DNA from: Psococerastis gibbosa
Taxonomy: Eukaryota > Arthropoda > Insecta > Psocodea > Psocidae
NCBI GenBank assembly: GCA_963971405.1
Contig: OZ020490.1
Coordinates: 34,683,464 to 34,747,463, forward strand
Reading direction: 5' to 3'
Length of the DNA stretch: 64,000 bases
In this document: piece after piece, positions 32,101 to 40,990 of the stretch
Numbering within the stretch: the first letter of the stretch is position 1
Layout of the letters: each line of letters begins with the position of its first letter
Program-made: the position numbers and the translations under genes
Notes under the pieces: model-generated
What the model was told of the DNA's origin: nothing
What the model saw: the letters and a program-made list of their open reading frames with translations, nothing else
Database searches by the model: none

Positions 32101-33150
32101 TTTAAAAAAAATAAAATAAGTAAATAGCTATTTTTCGTATTCTTGTCTAATGAATTTTTTTTAGCTACATTTACACCGATGAACACGTAGGAGCAATAGC
32201 TTAATGTTAAGTACAATACAGTGAGCCAAAATATGCAAAATTACGACACCCATATCTTTTCAAGACCTTTAAAAAAAATAAAATAAGTATATAGCTATTT
32301 TTCGTATTCTTGTCAAATGAATTTTTTTTAGCTAAATTTAAACCGATTTACGCGCAGGAGCAATTGCTTAATGTTAAGTACAATACAGTGAGCCAAAATA
32401 ATCAAAATTAAGACACCCATATCATTTCGAGACCTTCAAAAAAATAAAATAAGTATATAGCTATTTTTCGTATTCATTTCAAATGAATTTTTTTTAGCTA
32501 AATTTAAACCGATTTACCTGCAGGAGCAATTTCTTAATGTTAAGTACAATACAGTGAGCCAAAATAAGCAAAATTTAGACACCCATTTTTTTTCAAGACC
32601 TTTAAAAAAATAAAATAAGTAAATAGCTATTTTTCGAATTCCTGCCGTAAGAATTTTTTTTAGCAACATTTACACCGATGAACATGCAGGAGCAATTTCT
32701 TAATGTTAAGTACAATACAGTGAGCCAAAATAAGCTAAATTAAGACACCCATATCATTTCAAGACCTTTAAAAAAAATAAAATAATTATATAGCTATTTT
32801 TCGTATTCTTGTCTAATGAATTTTTATTAGCTACATTTACACCGATGAACACGTAGGAGCAATAGCTTAATGTTAAGTACAATAAAATGAGCCAAAATAT
32901 GCAAAATTAAGACACGCATATCTTTTCAAGACCTTTAAAAAAAATAAAATAAGTATATAGCTATTTTTCTTATTCTTGTCAAATGAATTTTTTTTAGCTA
33001 AATTTAAACCGATTTACGCGCAGGAGCAATTGCTTAATGTTAAGTACAATACAGTGAGCCAAAATAAGCAAAATTAAGACACCCATATCATTTCAAGACC
33101 TTTAAAAAAAATAAAATAAGTATATAGCTATTTTTCGTATTCTTGCCGAA
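26200..33150. repeat. Higher-order repeats with shifts of 12 and 20 monomers
   Basis: The private variant AAGTACCAAACAG occurs at 26712, 28711 and 32042. TTTTTATTAG occurs at about 27491, 29490 and 32821. Both markers give shifts of 1999 bp (12 monomers) and 3331 bp (20 monomers), so a roughly 2-kb block occurs three times. Confidence 0.85.
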
Positions 33151-33929
33151 TGAATTTTTTGTAGCTACATTTACACCGATGAACACGCAGGAGCAATTGC
33201 TTAATGTTAGGTACAACACAATGAGCCAAAATAAGCAAAATTAAGACACCCATATTTTTTCAAGACCTTTAAAAAAAATAAAATAAGTCAATAGCTATTT
33301 TTCGTATTCATATCGAATGAATTTTTTTTAGCTACATTTAAACCGATTAACACGCAAGCAATTGCTTAATGTTAAGTACAATACAATGAGCGAAAATAAT
33401 CAAAATTAAGACACCCATATCATTTCGAGACCTTCAAAAAAATAAAATAAGTATATAGCTATTTTTCGTATTCATGTCAAATGAATTTTTTTTAGCTAAA
33501 TTGAAACCGATTTACCTGCAGGAGCAATTTCTTAATGTTAAGTACAATACAGTGAGCCAAAATAAGCAAAATTTAGACACCCATTTTTATTCAAGACCTT
33601 TAAAAAAAATAAAATAATTATATAGCTATTTTTCGTATTCTTGTCTAATGAATTTTTTTTTAGCTACATTTACACCGATGAACACGTAGGAGCAATAGCT
33701 TAATGTTAAGTACAATACAGTGAGCCAAAATATGCAAAATTACGACACCCATATCTTTTCAAGACCTTTAAAAAAAATAAAATAAGTATATAGCTATTTT
33801 TCGTATTCTTGTCAAATGAATTTTTTTTAGCTAAATTTAAACCGATTTACGCGCAGGAGCAATTGCTTAATGTTAAGTACAATACAGTGAGCCAAAATAA
33901 GCAAAATTAAGACACCCATATCATTTCAA

Positions 33930-36900
33930 GACCCTAAAAAAAAATTAAATAAGTAAATAGCTATTTTTCGTATTCTTGTCGAATGAATTGTTTGCAACTA
34001 CACTTACACCGATGAACACGCAGGAGCAATAGCTCAATGTTAAGTACAATACAATGAGCCAAAATAAGCAAAACTAAGACACCCATATCATTTCAAGACC
34101 TATAAAAAAAATAAAATAAGTAAATAGCAATTTTTCGTATTCTTGTCGAATGAATTTTTTTAAGCTACATGTACACCCATGAACACGCAAGAGCAATTGC
34201 TCAATGTTAGGTACAATACAATGAGCCAAAATAAGCAAAATTTAGACACCCATATCTTTTCAAGACCTTTAAAAAAAATAAAATAAGTAAATAGCTATTT
34301 TTCGTATTCTTGTCGAATGAATTTTTTTAAGCTACATTTACACCGATGGACACGCAGGAGCAATTGCTCAATGTTAAGTACAATACAATGAGCCAAAATA
34401 AGCAAAACTAAGACACCCATAACATTTCATGACCTTGAAAAAAAATAAAATAAGAAAATAGCTATTTTTCGTATTCTTGTCAAATGAATATTTTTAAGCT
34501 ACATTTACACCGATGAACACGCAGGAGCGATTGCTCAATGTTAAGTGCAATACAATGAGCCGAAATAAGCAAAACTAAGACACCCATATCATTTCAAGAC
34601 CTTCAAAAAAATAAAATAAGTATATAGCTATTTTTCGTATTCATGTCAAATGAATTTTTTTTAGCTAAATTTAAACCGATTTACCTGCAGGAGCAATTTC
34701 TTAATGTTAAGTACAATACAGTGAGCCAAATTAAGCAAAATTTTGACACCCATTTTTATTCAAGACCTTTAAAAAAAATAAAATAATTATATAGCTATTT
34801 TTCGTATTCTTGTCTAATGAATTTTTTTTTAGCTACATTTACACCGATGAACACGTAGGAGCAATAGCTTAATGTTAAGTACAATACAGTGAGCCAAAAT
34901 ATGCAAAATTACGACACCCATATCTTTTCAAGACCTTTAAAAAAAATAAAATAAGTATATAGCTATTTTTCGTATTCTTGTCAAATGAATTTTTTTTAGC
35001 TAAATTTAAACCGATTTACGCGCAGGAGCAATTGCTTAATGTTAAGTACAATACAGTGAGCCAAAATAAGCAAAATTAAGACACCCATATCATTTCAAGA
35101 CCCTTAAAAAAAATTAAATAAGTAAATAGCTATTTTTCGTATTCTTGTCGAATGAATTTTTTGCAACTGCACTTACACCGATGAACACACAGGAGCAATA
35201 GCTCAATGTTAAGTACAATACAATGAGCCAAAATAAGCAAAACTAAGACACCCATATCATTTCAAGACCCTTAAAAAAAATTAAATAAGTAAATAGCTAT
35301 TTTTCGTATTCTTGTCAAATGAATTTTTTTCAGCTACATTTACACCGATCAACACGCAGGAGCTATTGCTAAATATTAAGTAAAATACAATGAGCCAAAA
35401 TAAGCAAAATTTAGACACCCATATCATTTCAAGACCCTTAAAAAAAAAAAAAAAAAGTAAATAGCTATTTTTCGTATTCTTGTCGAATGAATTATTTTCA
35501 GCTACATTTACACCGATGAACACGCAGGAGCTATTGCTATATACAATACAATGAGCCAAAATAAGCAAAATTTAGACACCCATAACATTTCATGACCTTT
35601 AAAAAAAATAAAATAAGAAAATAGCTATTTTTCGTATTCTTGTCAAATGAATATTTTTAAGCTACATTTACACCGATGAACACGCAGGAGCGATTGCTCA
35701 ATGTTAAGTGCAATACAATGAGCCGAAATAAGCAAAACTAAGACACCCATATCATTTCAAGACCATTAAAAAAAAAAAAATAAGTAAATAGCCATTTTTC
35801 GTATTCATGCCGAATGAATTTTTTTAAGCTACATTTACACCGATGAACACGCAGGAGCAATTGCTCAATGTTAAGTACAATACAATGAGCCAAAATAAGC
35901 AAAATTTAGACACCCATTTTTTTTCAAGACCTTTAAAAAAAATAAAATAATTATATAGCTATTTTTCGTATTCTTGTCTAATGAATTTGTTTTAGCTACA
36001 TTTACACCGATGAACACGTAGGAGCAATCGCATAATGTTTAGTACAATACAATGAGCCAAAATAAGCAAAATTAAGACTCTCATATCTTTTCAAGACCTT
36101 TAAAAAAAATAAAATAAGTAAATAGCTATTTTTCGTATTCTTGCCATATGAATTTTTTTAAGCTACATTTACACCGATGAACACGCAGTACAATTGCTCA
36201 ATGTTTAGTGCAATACAATGAGCCAAAATAAGCAATATTTAGACACCTTTATCTTTTTTAGACCTTTGAATAAAATAAAATAAATAAATAGCTATTTTTC
36301 TTATTCTTGTCGAATGAATTATTTTTAGCTACATTTACACCGATAAACACGCAGGAGCTATTGCTCGATGTTAGGTACAATACATTGAGCCGAAATAAGC
36401 AAAATTTAGAGAACCATATCATTTCCAGACCTTAAATAAAAAAAATAGAAGTAAATAGCTATTTTTCGTATTCTTGCTGTATGAATTTTTTTTAGCTACA
36501 TTTAACCCGATTTACGCGCAGGGGCAATTGCTCAATGTTAAGTACAATACACTGAGCCAAAATAAGGAAAATTAAGAGACCCATATCATTTCAAGACCTT
36601 TAAAAAAAATAAAATAAGTATATAGCTATTTTTCGTATTCTTGTCGAATGAATTTTTTGTAGCTACATTTACACCGATGGACACGCAGAAGCAATTGCTC
36701 AATGTTAAGTACAATACAATGAGCCAAAATGAGCAAAATTAAGACACCCATATCATTTTAATACCTTAAAAAAAAAATAATAATTATATAGCTATTTTTC
36801 GTATTCTTGTCTAATGAATTTTTTTTAGCTACATTTACACCGATGAACACGCAGGAGCAATTGCTCAATGTTAAGTACAATACAATGAGCCAAAATAAGC

Positions 36901-37126
36901 AAAATTAAGACTCCCATATCTTTTCAAGACCTTTAAAAAAAAAAAAAAAAGTTAATAGCTATTTTTCGTATTCTTGTCGAATGAATTTTTTTTTAGCTAA
37001 CTTTACACCGATGAACACGCAGGAGCTATTGCTCAATGTTAAGTACAATACAATGAGCCAAAATAAGCAAAAGTAAGACACCCATATAACTTCATGACCT
37101 TTAAAAAAAATAAAATAAGTAAATAG
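33930..37126. repeat. Degenerate right edge of the satellite array
   Basis: Monomers here differ from each other and from the body of the array. Examples are CAACTACACTTACACC at about 33994, ATCAACACGCAGGAGC near 35348, a 17-base A run at 35440-35456, and single-base changes in boxes that are otherwise constant. The last monomer stops inside the AAATAG box at 37126. Higher divergence at array ends is common for satellites homogenised by unequal exchange. Confidence 0.8.
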
Positions 37127-37602
37127 GGTCAAGAGGGGTAAATGTAAATAGGGGTGATTGTAAACAGACACCGTAGTTCTGTTATTTCAAGAGTTGGCGG
37201 GGAAATCTCATTGCACGTTGTTCTAATGACACGTTTTTAGATAGCGGCAATCGCATTTATTTGTTTAGAAATAACAAGAGAGGCAAAAAATTCGTTTTAA
37301 AATTACCTTGATTTTTGTAGTGGATTTCAAAACGATCATCTTGAATTGGTAAGTGTTCTAAAATTTTACTTTTGACTTTTTTTTTAATAAAGTAGTATAC
37401 GATTAATAGGGAATATAAGTGGCTACAATAACTGTACGGAGTTAACCATGTTAGGTTTGCCACAAGCCGAAGAAAAACATATTCACATTCACCCCAAGAA
37501 GATGAATCATTGGGGTGATTGTGAACACCATTTCGGGGTAAATGTGAACGATCTCTTTATTCATTTAAACAATTTTATAACATAATTTTTATCTTTTAGG
37601 AA
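37127..37602 (+). promoter_or_regulatory. 5' flank of the pogo-like gene with iterated GGGGTRAATGTRAAY motifs
   Basis: The motif occurs as a head-to-tail pair at 37135-37149 and 37151-37166 (GGGGTAAATGTAAAT, GGGGTGATTGTAAACA) and as a second pair at 37512-37526 and 37535-37549 (GGGGTGATTGTGAAC, GGGGTAAATGTGAAC). An inverted copy lies at 37482-37495 (TTCACATTCACCCC), making a 14-bp hairpin (13/14) with 37512-37525 and a 16-nt loop. A sixth, imperfect copy lies downstream at 37237+3000, that is 40237. Iterated motifs beside a transposase gene suggest transposase or regulator binding sites; this is inference. GTAAACA also resembles a forkhead site. I see no clear TATA box. Confidence 0.5.
37349..37599 (+). 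other. Probable 5'UTR intron of the pogo-like gene (251 bp)
   Basis: A consensus donor (TTG|GTAAGT) at 37349 and a pyrimidine-rich acceptor (ATCTTTTAG) ending at 37599 bound an AT-rich stretch. The acceptor lies three bases before the ATG at 37603, so splicing would place a short untranslated first exon directly next to the coding exon. The second motif pair and the hairpin fall inside this intron. Predicted from splice consensus only. Confidence 0.5.
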
Positions 37603-39936
37603 ATGCCACGCACTTATAAAAGAAAAAAGCCACCTCCGTCATATGATAGCCAGGCATTACAAGAAGCTTGTAATGCAATTGGCCGAGGTGTAACATATAA
37701 AGAAGCCGAAGCTCGATATAAAATTCCTGCAAGCGTCATATTTAACCGACTAAAAGGAAGAAAAACACCTGTATCGAAAATTGGTCAAGGAGGGACATGT
37801 AAATTAGGCAAAGAAATTGAGGACGCATTGGCGGAATGCCTCAAAGAGAGGGCCGGCATGGGCCATCCATGCACCATCGATGAAGTGATCCAGCTCGTTT
37901 CGGAGTTTCTCACCCAGTCTAAAATCAAGAACAAATTTAAAGGAGGAAAGCCAGGGAAAGATTGGTATTATGGCTTTATGCAACGATATAAAACATGTTT
38001 GTCTCTTAAAAAGCCAGAAGTGCTCGAAAAAAAACGGAAAAATGCTAGAAAGCCGGATATTGTCTATGATTTTTATGACAAACTGGAAGCGGCGATGAAG
38101 ACCAATAACATCCGAGACCCATCATTTTTATTTAACACCGATGAATCTGGGTTCAAACTCGATCCATCAAGGCTGCGAGCTATTGGTGTTAAGGGGAAGC
38201 CCCTAAGCCGTGTAACCGGAGGATCAGGAAGGCAGTCTGTAACTGTCCTTGCGTGCGTAGCCGCTGATGGTGGTAAGCTCCCTCCCTTAATTATCTTCAA
38301 AGGAGCAGCTGTGCAGGCCCGTTGGACCTCTCCTGATGACTTCAAGGGAACGTTGTACGCTGCTTCATCGAAAGGTTGGATGGAAGAGCCACAGTTTTAT
38401 CACTGGTTTTCAAATGCGTTCATTCCTTACGTGTGCCAAAAGAGGATTGAGAAGAATTGTCCAAAGCAAAATGCACTTCTTCTCTTTGACGGCCACGCTT
38501 CTCATAGAAGCGTCAGGATAATAGAAGCAGCAATGAAAAACAATATTCAAATGTTTAAATTTCCGAGCCACCTATCAGACCGAATACAGCCACTTGATAA
38601 ATGTGTTTTTGGACCACTGAAAACGTCATGGGAAAAAAAACTTGTGGCATTTGGAAAATCTCAAGTCGGAAAAGGCACTGGACGCATGAAAAAAAATGAA
38701 TTTGCTAAAGTTTTGGGGGATCTATGGAAAGAGATACCAGAAAAAAACATAACTTCAGGCTTTAAAAACACAGGGGTTTTTCCTCTTGACAGATCCAAGT
38801 TCTCTACAGATTTTTTCAACAAGAATGAGCTCAGTGAATATTATGAAAATAGGTCTAGCTCAGCTGTGTCTTCAAGCACCCTTCCTGCGACTACATCTTC
38901 AGAAAGCGGCCCTGTTGGCTTAGCAATCCAGTCTCAGCCTTCAAGCACTCTACCAGCGACTTCGAATAGGCCTACCCCTTCTCAAAGCACCACTGTTCAT
39001 TCAGAAATCCAGCCATCTTCTGTGAAAGTCTGTGTATGTTCGGGAGTTCAATCCGTGGCAAGCCCAACATCGTGTTTAAACGTGTCTGATACAGTAGTCC
39101 ACCCTTGCACAAACACAATAGACACACCAATGAAAAATGCGGTTGTTGAAGTTTTCAAGTCTCTGTTAGAGGTGATTAACGTAAAGAAGGCTTTGCCCTT
39201 TCGTGATATGTCACAAGACGTCAGCGTCGAACCGACGACTGAAATCCTGAAATCACTGTTTGACGTGCCTGATGAAAACAAGAAGAAAAAATACGTTACT
39301 CCAAGATTAAAGCAGCTCGCTTACGGAGAAGTGCTCACATCGCAGGAGGTATTACTGCGCCTTAAAGAAGCAGAAGAGAAGAAGCAAGTTAAAAAAAAGA
39401 AGGCATGTAAGAAGGAAGACACCGTGCCTGGAAAGCGAAGAAAAAAGGCGAAGAAGAAAAGTTCTTTTGGAGACGATTTGGCCAACCTCGCAGATTCTTC
39501 AACAGAAGAAGGAGAAAGTATGATGACGGCGAAGAAAAAGAAGATCTCACTTGAAGAAGAAATCGCAAATCTTACGGATTCTTCAGGAGGAAACTGGGAA
39601 GATGACGTTACGGATGAATTTAATGAAGATGACGTAGACATCAAAAATTTTTTTGAAAAGGTGGACCATGTTCAAATAAATGATTGGGTTCTGGTGGAAT
39701 ACAATGGTACGAAAGGAACTTTGTACTATGTTGGTCAAGTTATTGCCGAAAACCAAACATGTAACGTGAAGGTAAATTTTCTGAAACGCGGTAGGAAACA
39801 GTATTCTTTTCCTACTGTTATTGATGAAGATCGGGTAAATATGTCATGCATTAAAAAACTTTTGCCCACCCCGGAGATAAGAAGAGGGCTATACACCTTC
39901 AAAACACAATTCCCGGAATCAATTACCCTTGTTTGA
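37603..39936 (+). CDS. Pogo/Tigger/Jerky-like (CENP-B family) DDE transposase or domesticated derivative, 777 aa
   Basis: The single-exon frame is intact. Residues 13-55 form a Pipsqueak-type HTH (YKEAEARYKIPASVIFNRLKG). Residues 68-135 form a CENP-B-type HTH containing GKDWYYGFMQRY. Residues 150-400 are a DDE_1 catalytic domain with FNTDESGFKL (D180), LLLFDGHASH (D296), IQPLDKCVFGPLK (D332) and GFKNTGVFPLDRSKF. The acidic triad is complete, with 35 residues between the last two Asp. Residues 412-510 are Ser/Thr/Pro-rich. A Lys-rich NLS-like block lies at 594-619, followed by two similar acidic repeats (DDLANLADSS, EEIANLTDSS). Residues 690-777 (NDWVLVEYNG, YYVGQVIAE, VKVNFLKRG) look like a small Tudor/SH3-type beta module. 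The family cuts and pastes DNA at TA sites in the nucleus; relatives became CENP-B, Jerky and POGK. At 777 aa it is longer than a typical pogo transposase (about 500 aa). I see no clear terminal inverted repeats, so element versus host gene is open. The ATG has G at -3. Confidence 0.95.
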   Translation: MPRTYKRKKPPPSYDSQALQEACNAIGRGVTYKEAEARYKIPASVIFNRLKGRKTPVSKIGQGGTCKLGKEIEDALAECLKERAGMGHPCTIDEVIQLVSEFLTQSKIKNKFKGGKPGKDWYYGFMQRYKTCLSLKKPEVLEKKRKNARKPDIVYDFYDKLEAAMKTNNIRDPSFLFNTDESGFKLDPSRLRAIGVKGKPLSRVTGGSGRQSVTVLACVAADGGKLPPLIIFKGAAVQARWTSPDDFKGTLYAASSKGWMEEPQFYHWFSNAFIPYVCQKRIEKNCPKQNALLLFDGHASHRSVRIIEAAMKNNIQMFKFPSHLSDRIQPLDKCVFGPLKTSWEKKLVAFGKSQVGKGTGRMKKNEFAKVLGDLWKEIPEKNITSGFKNTGVFPLDRSKFSTDFFNKNELSEYYENRSSSAVSSSTLPATTSSESGPVGLAIQSQPSSTLPATSNRPTPSQSTTVHSEIQPSSVKVCVCSGVQSVASPTSCLNVSDTVVHPCTNTIDTPMKNAVVEVFKSLLEVINVKKALPFRDMSQDVSVEPTTEILKSLFDVPDENKKKKYVTPRLKQLAYGEVLTSQEVLLRLKEAEEKKQVKKKKACKKEDTVPGKRRKKAKKKSSFGDDLANLADSSTEEGESMMTAKKKKISLEEEIANLTDSSGGNWEDDVTDEFNEDDVDIKNFFEKVDHVQINDWVLVEYNGTKGTLYYVGQVIAENQTCNVKVNFLKRGRKQYSFPTVIDEDRVNMSCIKKLLPTPEIRRGLYTFKTQFPESITLV

Positions 39937-40279
39937 TGTGTGGCTTTTTCAGCTTTCAAGTGGATTCCGGAATCCCGAACCACTTGGGAAACATGATTAA
40001 CTCGGACCAGGATTCAACAGGCACTGAGGCTGATTGAACATGATAAAACTGTTTTATGGACACACTCACCGCCCCATTTCACTATGCCCGCCCGCGCCGC
40101 TATAGTTTGCTTGAATTGCAACCATTTGAGCTCCAGCTTGTAAGTATCCTATTTTATTATTTAATAAACAAAATAAACCCTATAAGTAGGCCATAGCAAG
40201 AGGTAACTGCAGTAAAAGTCTATCATTGTTACTGCAGGGGTTTTAAATGTAAATAGTGCATGTAAACAGGAAGTGCAGG
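39937..40279 (+). promoter_or_regulatory. 3' flank of the pogo-like gene: hairpin, polyadenylation signals, motif copy
   Basis: After the TGA, a CAAGTGG...CCACTTG inverted repeat (7-bp arms, 39957-39963 and 39980-39986) lies 20 bp into the 3' region. AATAAA occurs at 40163-40168 and 40172-40177 and could direct polyadenylation. At 40237-40269 lies a copy of the upstream double motif (GGGG, then AAATGTAAATAG and TGTAAACAG) in the same orientation as at 37135-37167. The block 40050-40095 (CACTCACCGCCCC) might be a decayed inverted copy, but the match is weak. Confidence 0.45.
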
Positions 40280-40426
40280 CATGGCCGCAGCCAGGAGGTT
40301 TGCACCCCCCCCCCCCGAAATATTTTAAACATATTAGCCTACCTATTAAAGGTTACCTCACCTTCGGTGGCGTCAGATGGACTGGACCCCCCCCCCCCCC
40401 GCAATAAATTTCTGGCTACGGCCTTG
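40280..40426. mobile_element. hAT-type MITE, 147 bp
   Basis: Terminal inverted repeats CATGGCCGCAGCCAG (left) and CAAGGCCGTAGCCAG (reverse complement of right) match at 13/15. Eight-base flanks AGTGCAGG (40272-40279) and TGTGCAGG (40427-40434) match at 7/8, the target duplication size of hAT elements. Two C runs (12 and 14 bases) lie inside. It has no coding capacity. Confidence 0.75.
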
Positions 40427-40434
40427 TGTGCAGG

Positions 40435-40690
40435 TGCAGAACTTGGTGGCAATTGCCAAATAATTTTGAAGTAATAATTAAATCAGATAGTTCAAAGGAA
40501 ATATTGAAGAGTTTTTTGTAATATAGGCTAATTTAAATTTTTAATAACGATTTTTAAACCACAGCACATGGCATAGACATAAAGTAAATTGACTAGGGCT
40601 AAATAAAAACATTTGTGGGCCTTGGCAAGGCCGCCTTGCGTCTCATGCCCTTTCTCTTTCTAATCGAGGAAGAGTTTACGGCTTTACGCT
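40435..40690. other. Intergenic, no feature seen
   Basis: AT-rich sequence without a convincing open frame, RNA gene or repeat structure. Confidence 0.5.
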
Positions 40691-40990
40691 AGGGCTCTAT
40701 ATTAGACAGTTATTGTCATCCGCCATGTTGTATCCATTATAAGTCTTGTGTATAAGCCAAGCATTGGGTGCTATTAATTTTTTGAAATTTATCGTTGTTT
40801 ATTTATTTTTATTTTTATTTAAAAAACGTGCTACCAAGTAGGGAAGTGTATAATAAAAAATTACTAAAACGTGTATTCGTTTTTTTTTCAATGTTTTTCA
40901 ATTTTTTACTTTTCTTACAATACTTACCATATAGGAAATATGGGATACAACATGGCGGATGACAATACCCGGGTATATAGTGCCTTAGTT
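40691..40990. mobile_element. Inverted-repeat element (~300 bp) with a perfect 25-bp arm
   Basis: Bases 40711-40735 are the exact reverse complement of 40943-40967 (core ACAACATGGCGGATGAC). The similarity continues imperfectly outward on both sides (TATAGAGCCCTAG versus TATAGTGCCTTAG), so the true ends are probably near 40691 and 40990. A single related arm (22/25) stands alone at 43527-43551. I could not fix a target duplication, so the superfamily is open. The interior is AT-rich and non-coding. Confidence 0.65.

Larger units (their letters stand above)
1..37126. repeat. Satellite array, ~166-167-bp monomer, about 222 tandem copies
   Basis: Head-to-tail monomers start with AGCTACATTTACACCGATG or AGCTAAATTTAAACCGAT, followed by an AGCAATTGCT box, GTACAATAC, GAGCCAAAATAAGC, GACACCCATAT, an A7-8 tract with AAATAA, TAGCTATTTTTCG, and a T7-9 tract. 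Successive AGCTA starts are at 2, 169 and 335, giving a period of 166-167. The array is already running at base 1 and breaks off after AAATAG at 37126, with no unrelated insertion seen. Monomer variants recur in a fixed order: EcoRI type (CGAATTC, AGCAACATTT), PstI type (ACCTGCAGG), CACGTAGG type, and a type lacking two bases (CACGCAAGCAATTG). Short open frames within it (for example 1522-1761, 35281-35568, 36959-37171, all minus) are repeat translations, not genes. The monomer length is close to one nucleosome plus linker, as in many centromeric satellites; a centromeric role is inference. Confidence 0.98.

Noticed and set aside
1-37126. CENP-B box or telomere-like repeat in the satellite
   Set aside because: I searched monomers on both strands for TTCG-N4-A-N2-CGGG and found no match; TTCG occurs but without the A and CGGG. 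No TTAGGG-type arrays occur.
1-37126. CRISPR array
   Set aside because: The repeats are contiguous 167-bp monomers with no short repeat/unique spacer alternation, in a eukaryotic context.
38073-39983. Minus-strand frames and the short plus frame at 38336-38521 inside the pogo-like gene
   Set aside because: They lie within the intact 777-codon frame and show no domain; they are shadows.
40050-40095. Right terminal inverted repeat of the pogo-like element
   Set aside because: Only a loose resemblance of CACTCACCGCCCC to the inverted upstream motif; too weak to call an element end.
40256-40474. 72-codon plus frame
   Set aside because: Spans the hAT MITE and its C runs; repetitive Pro codons only.
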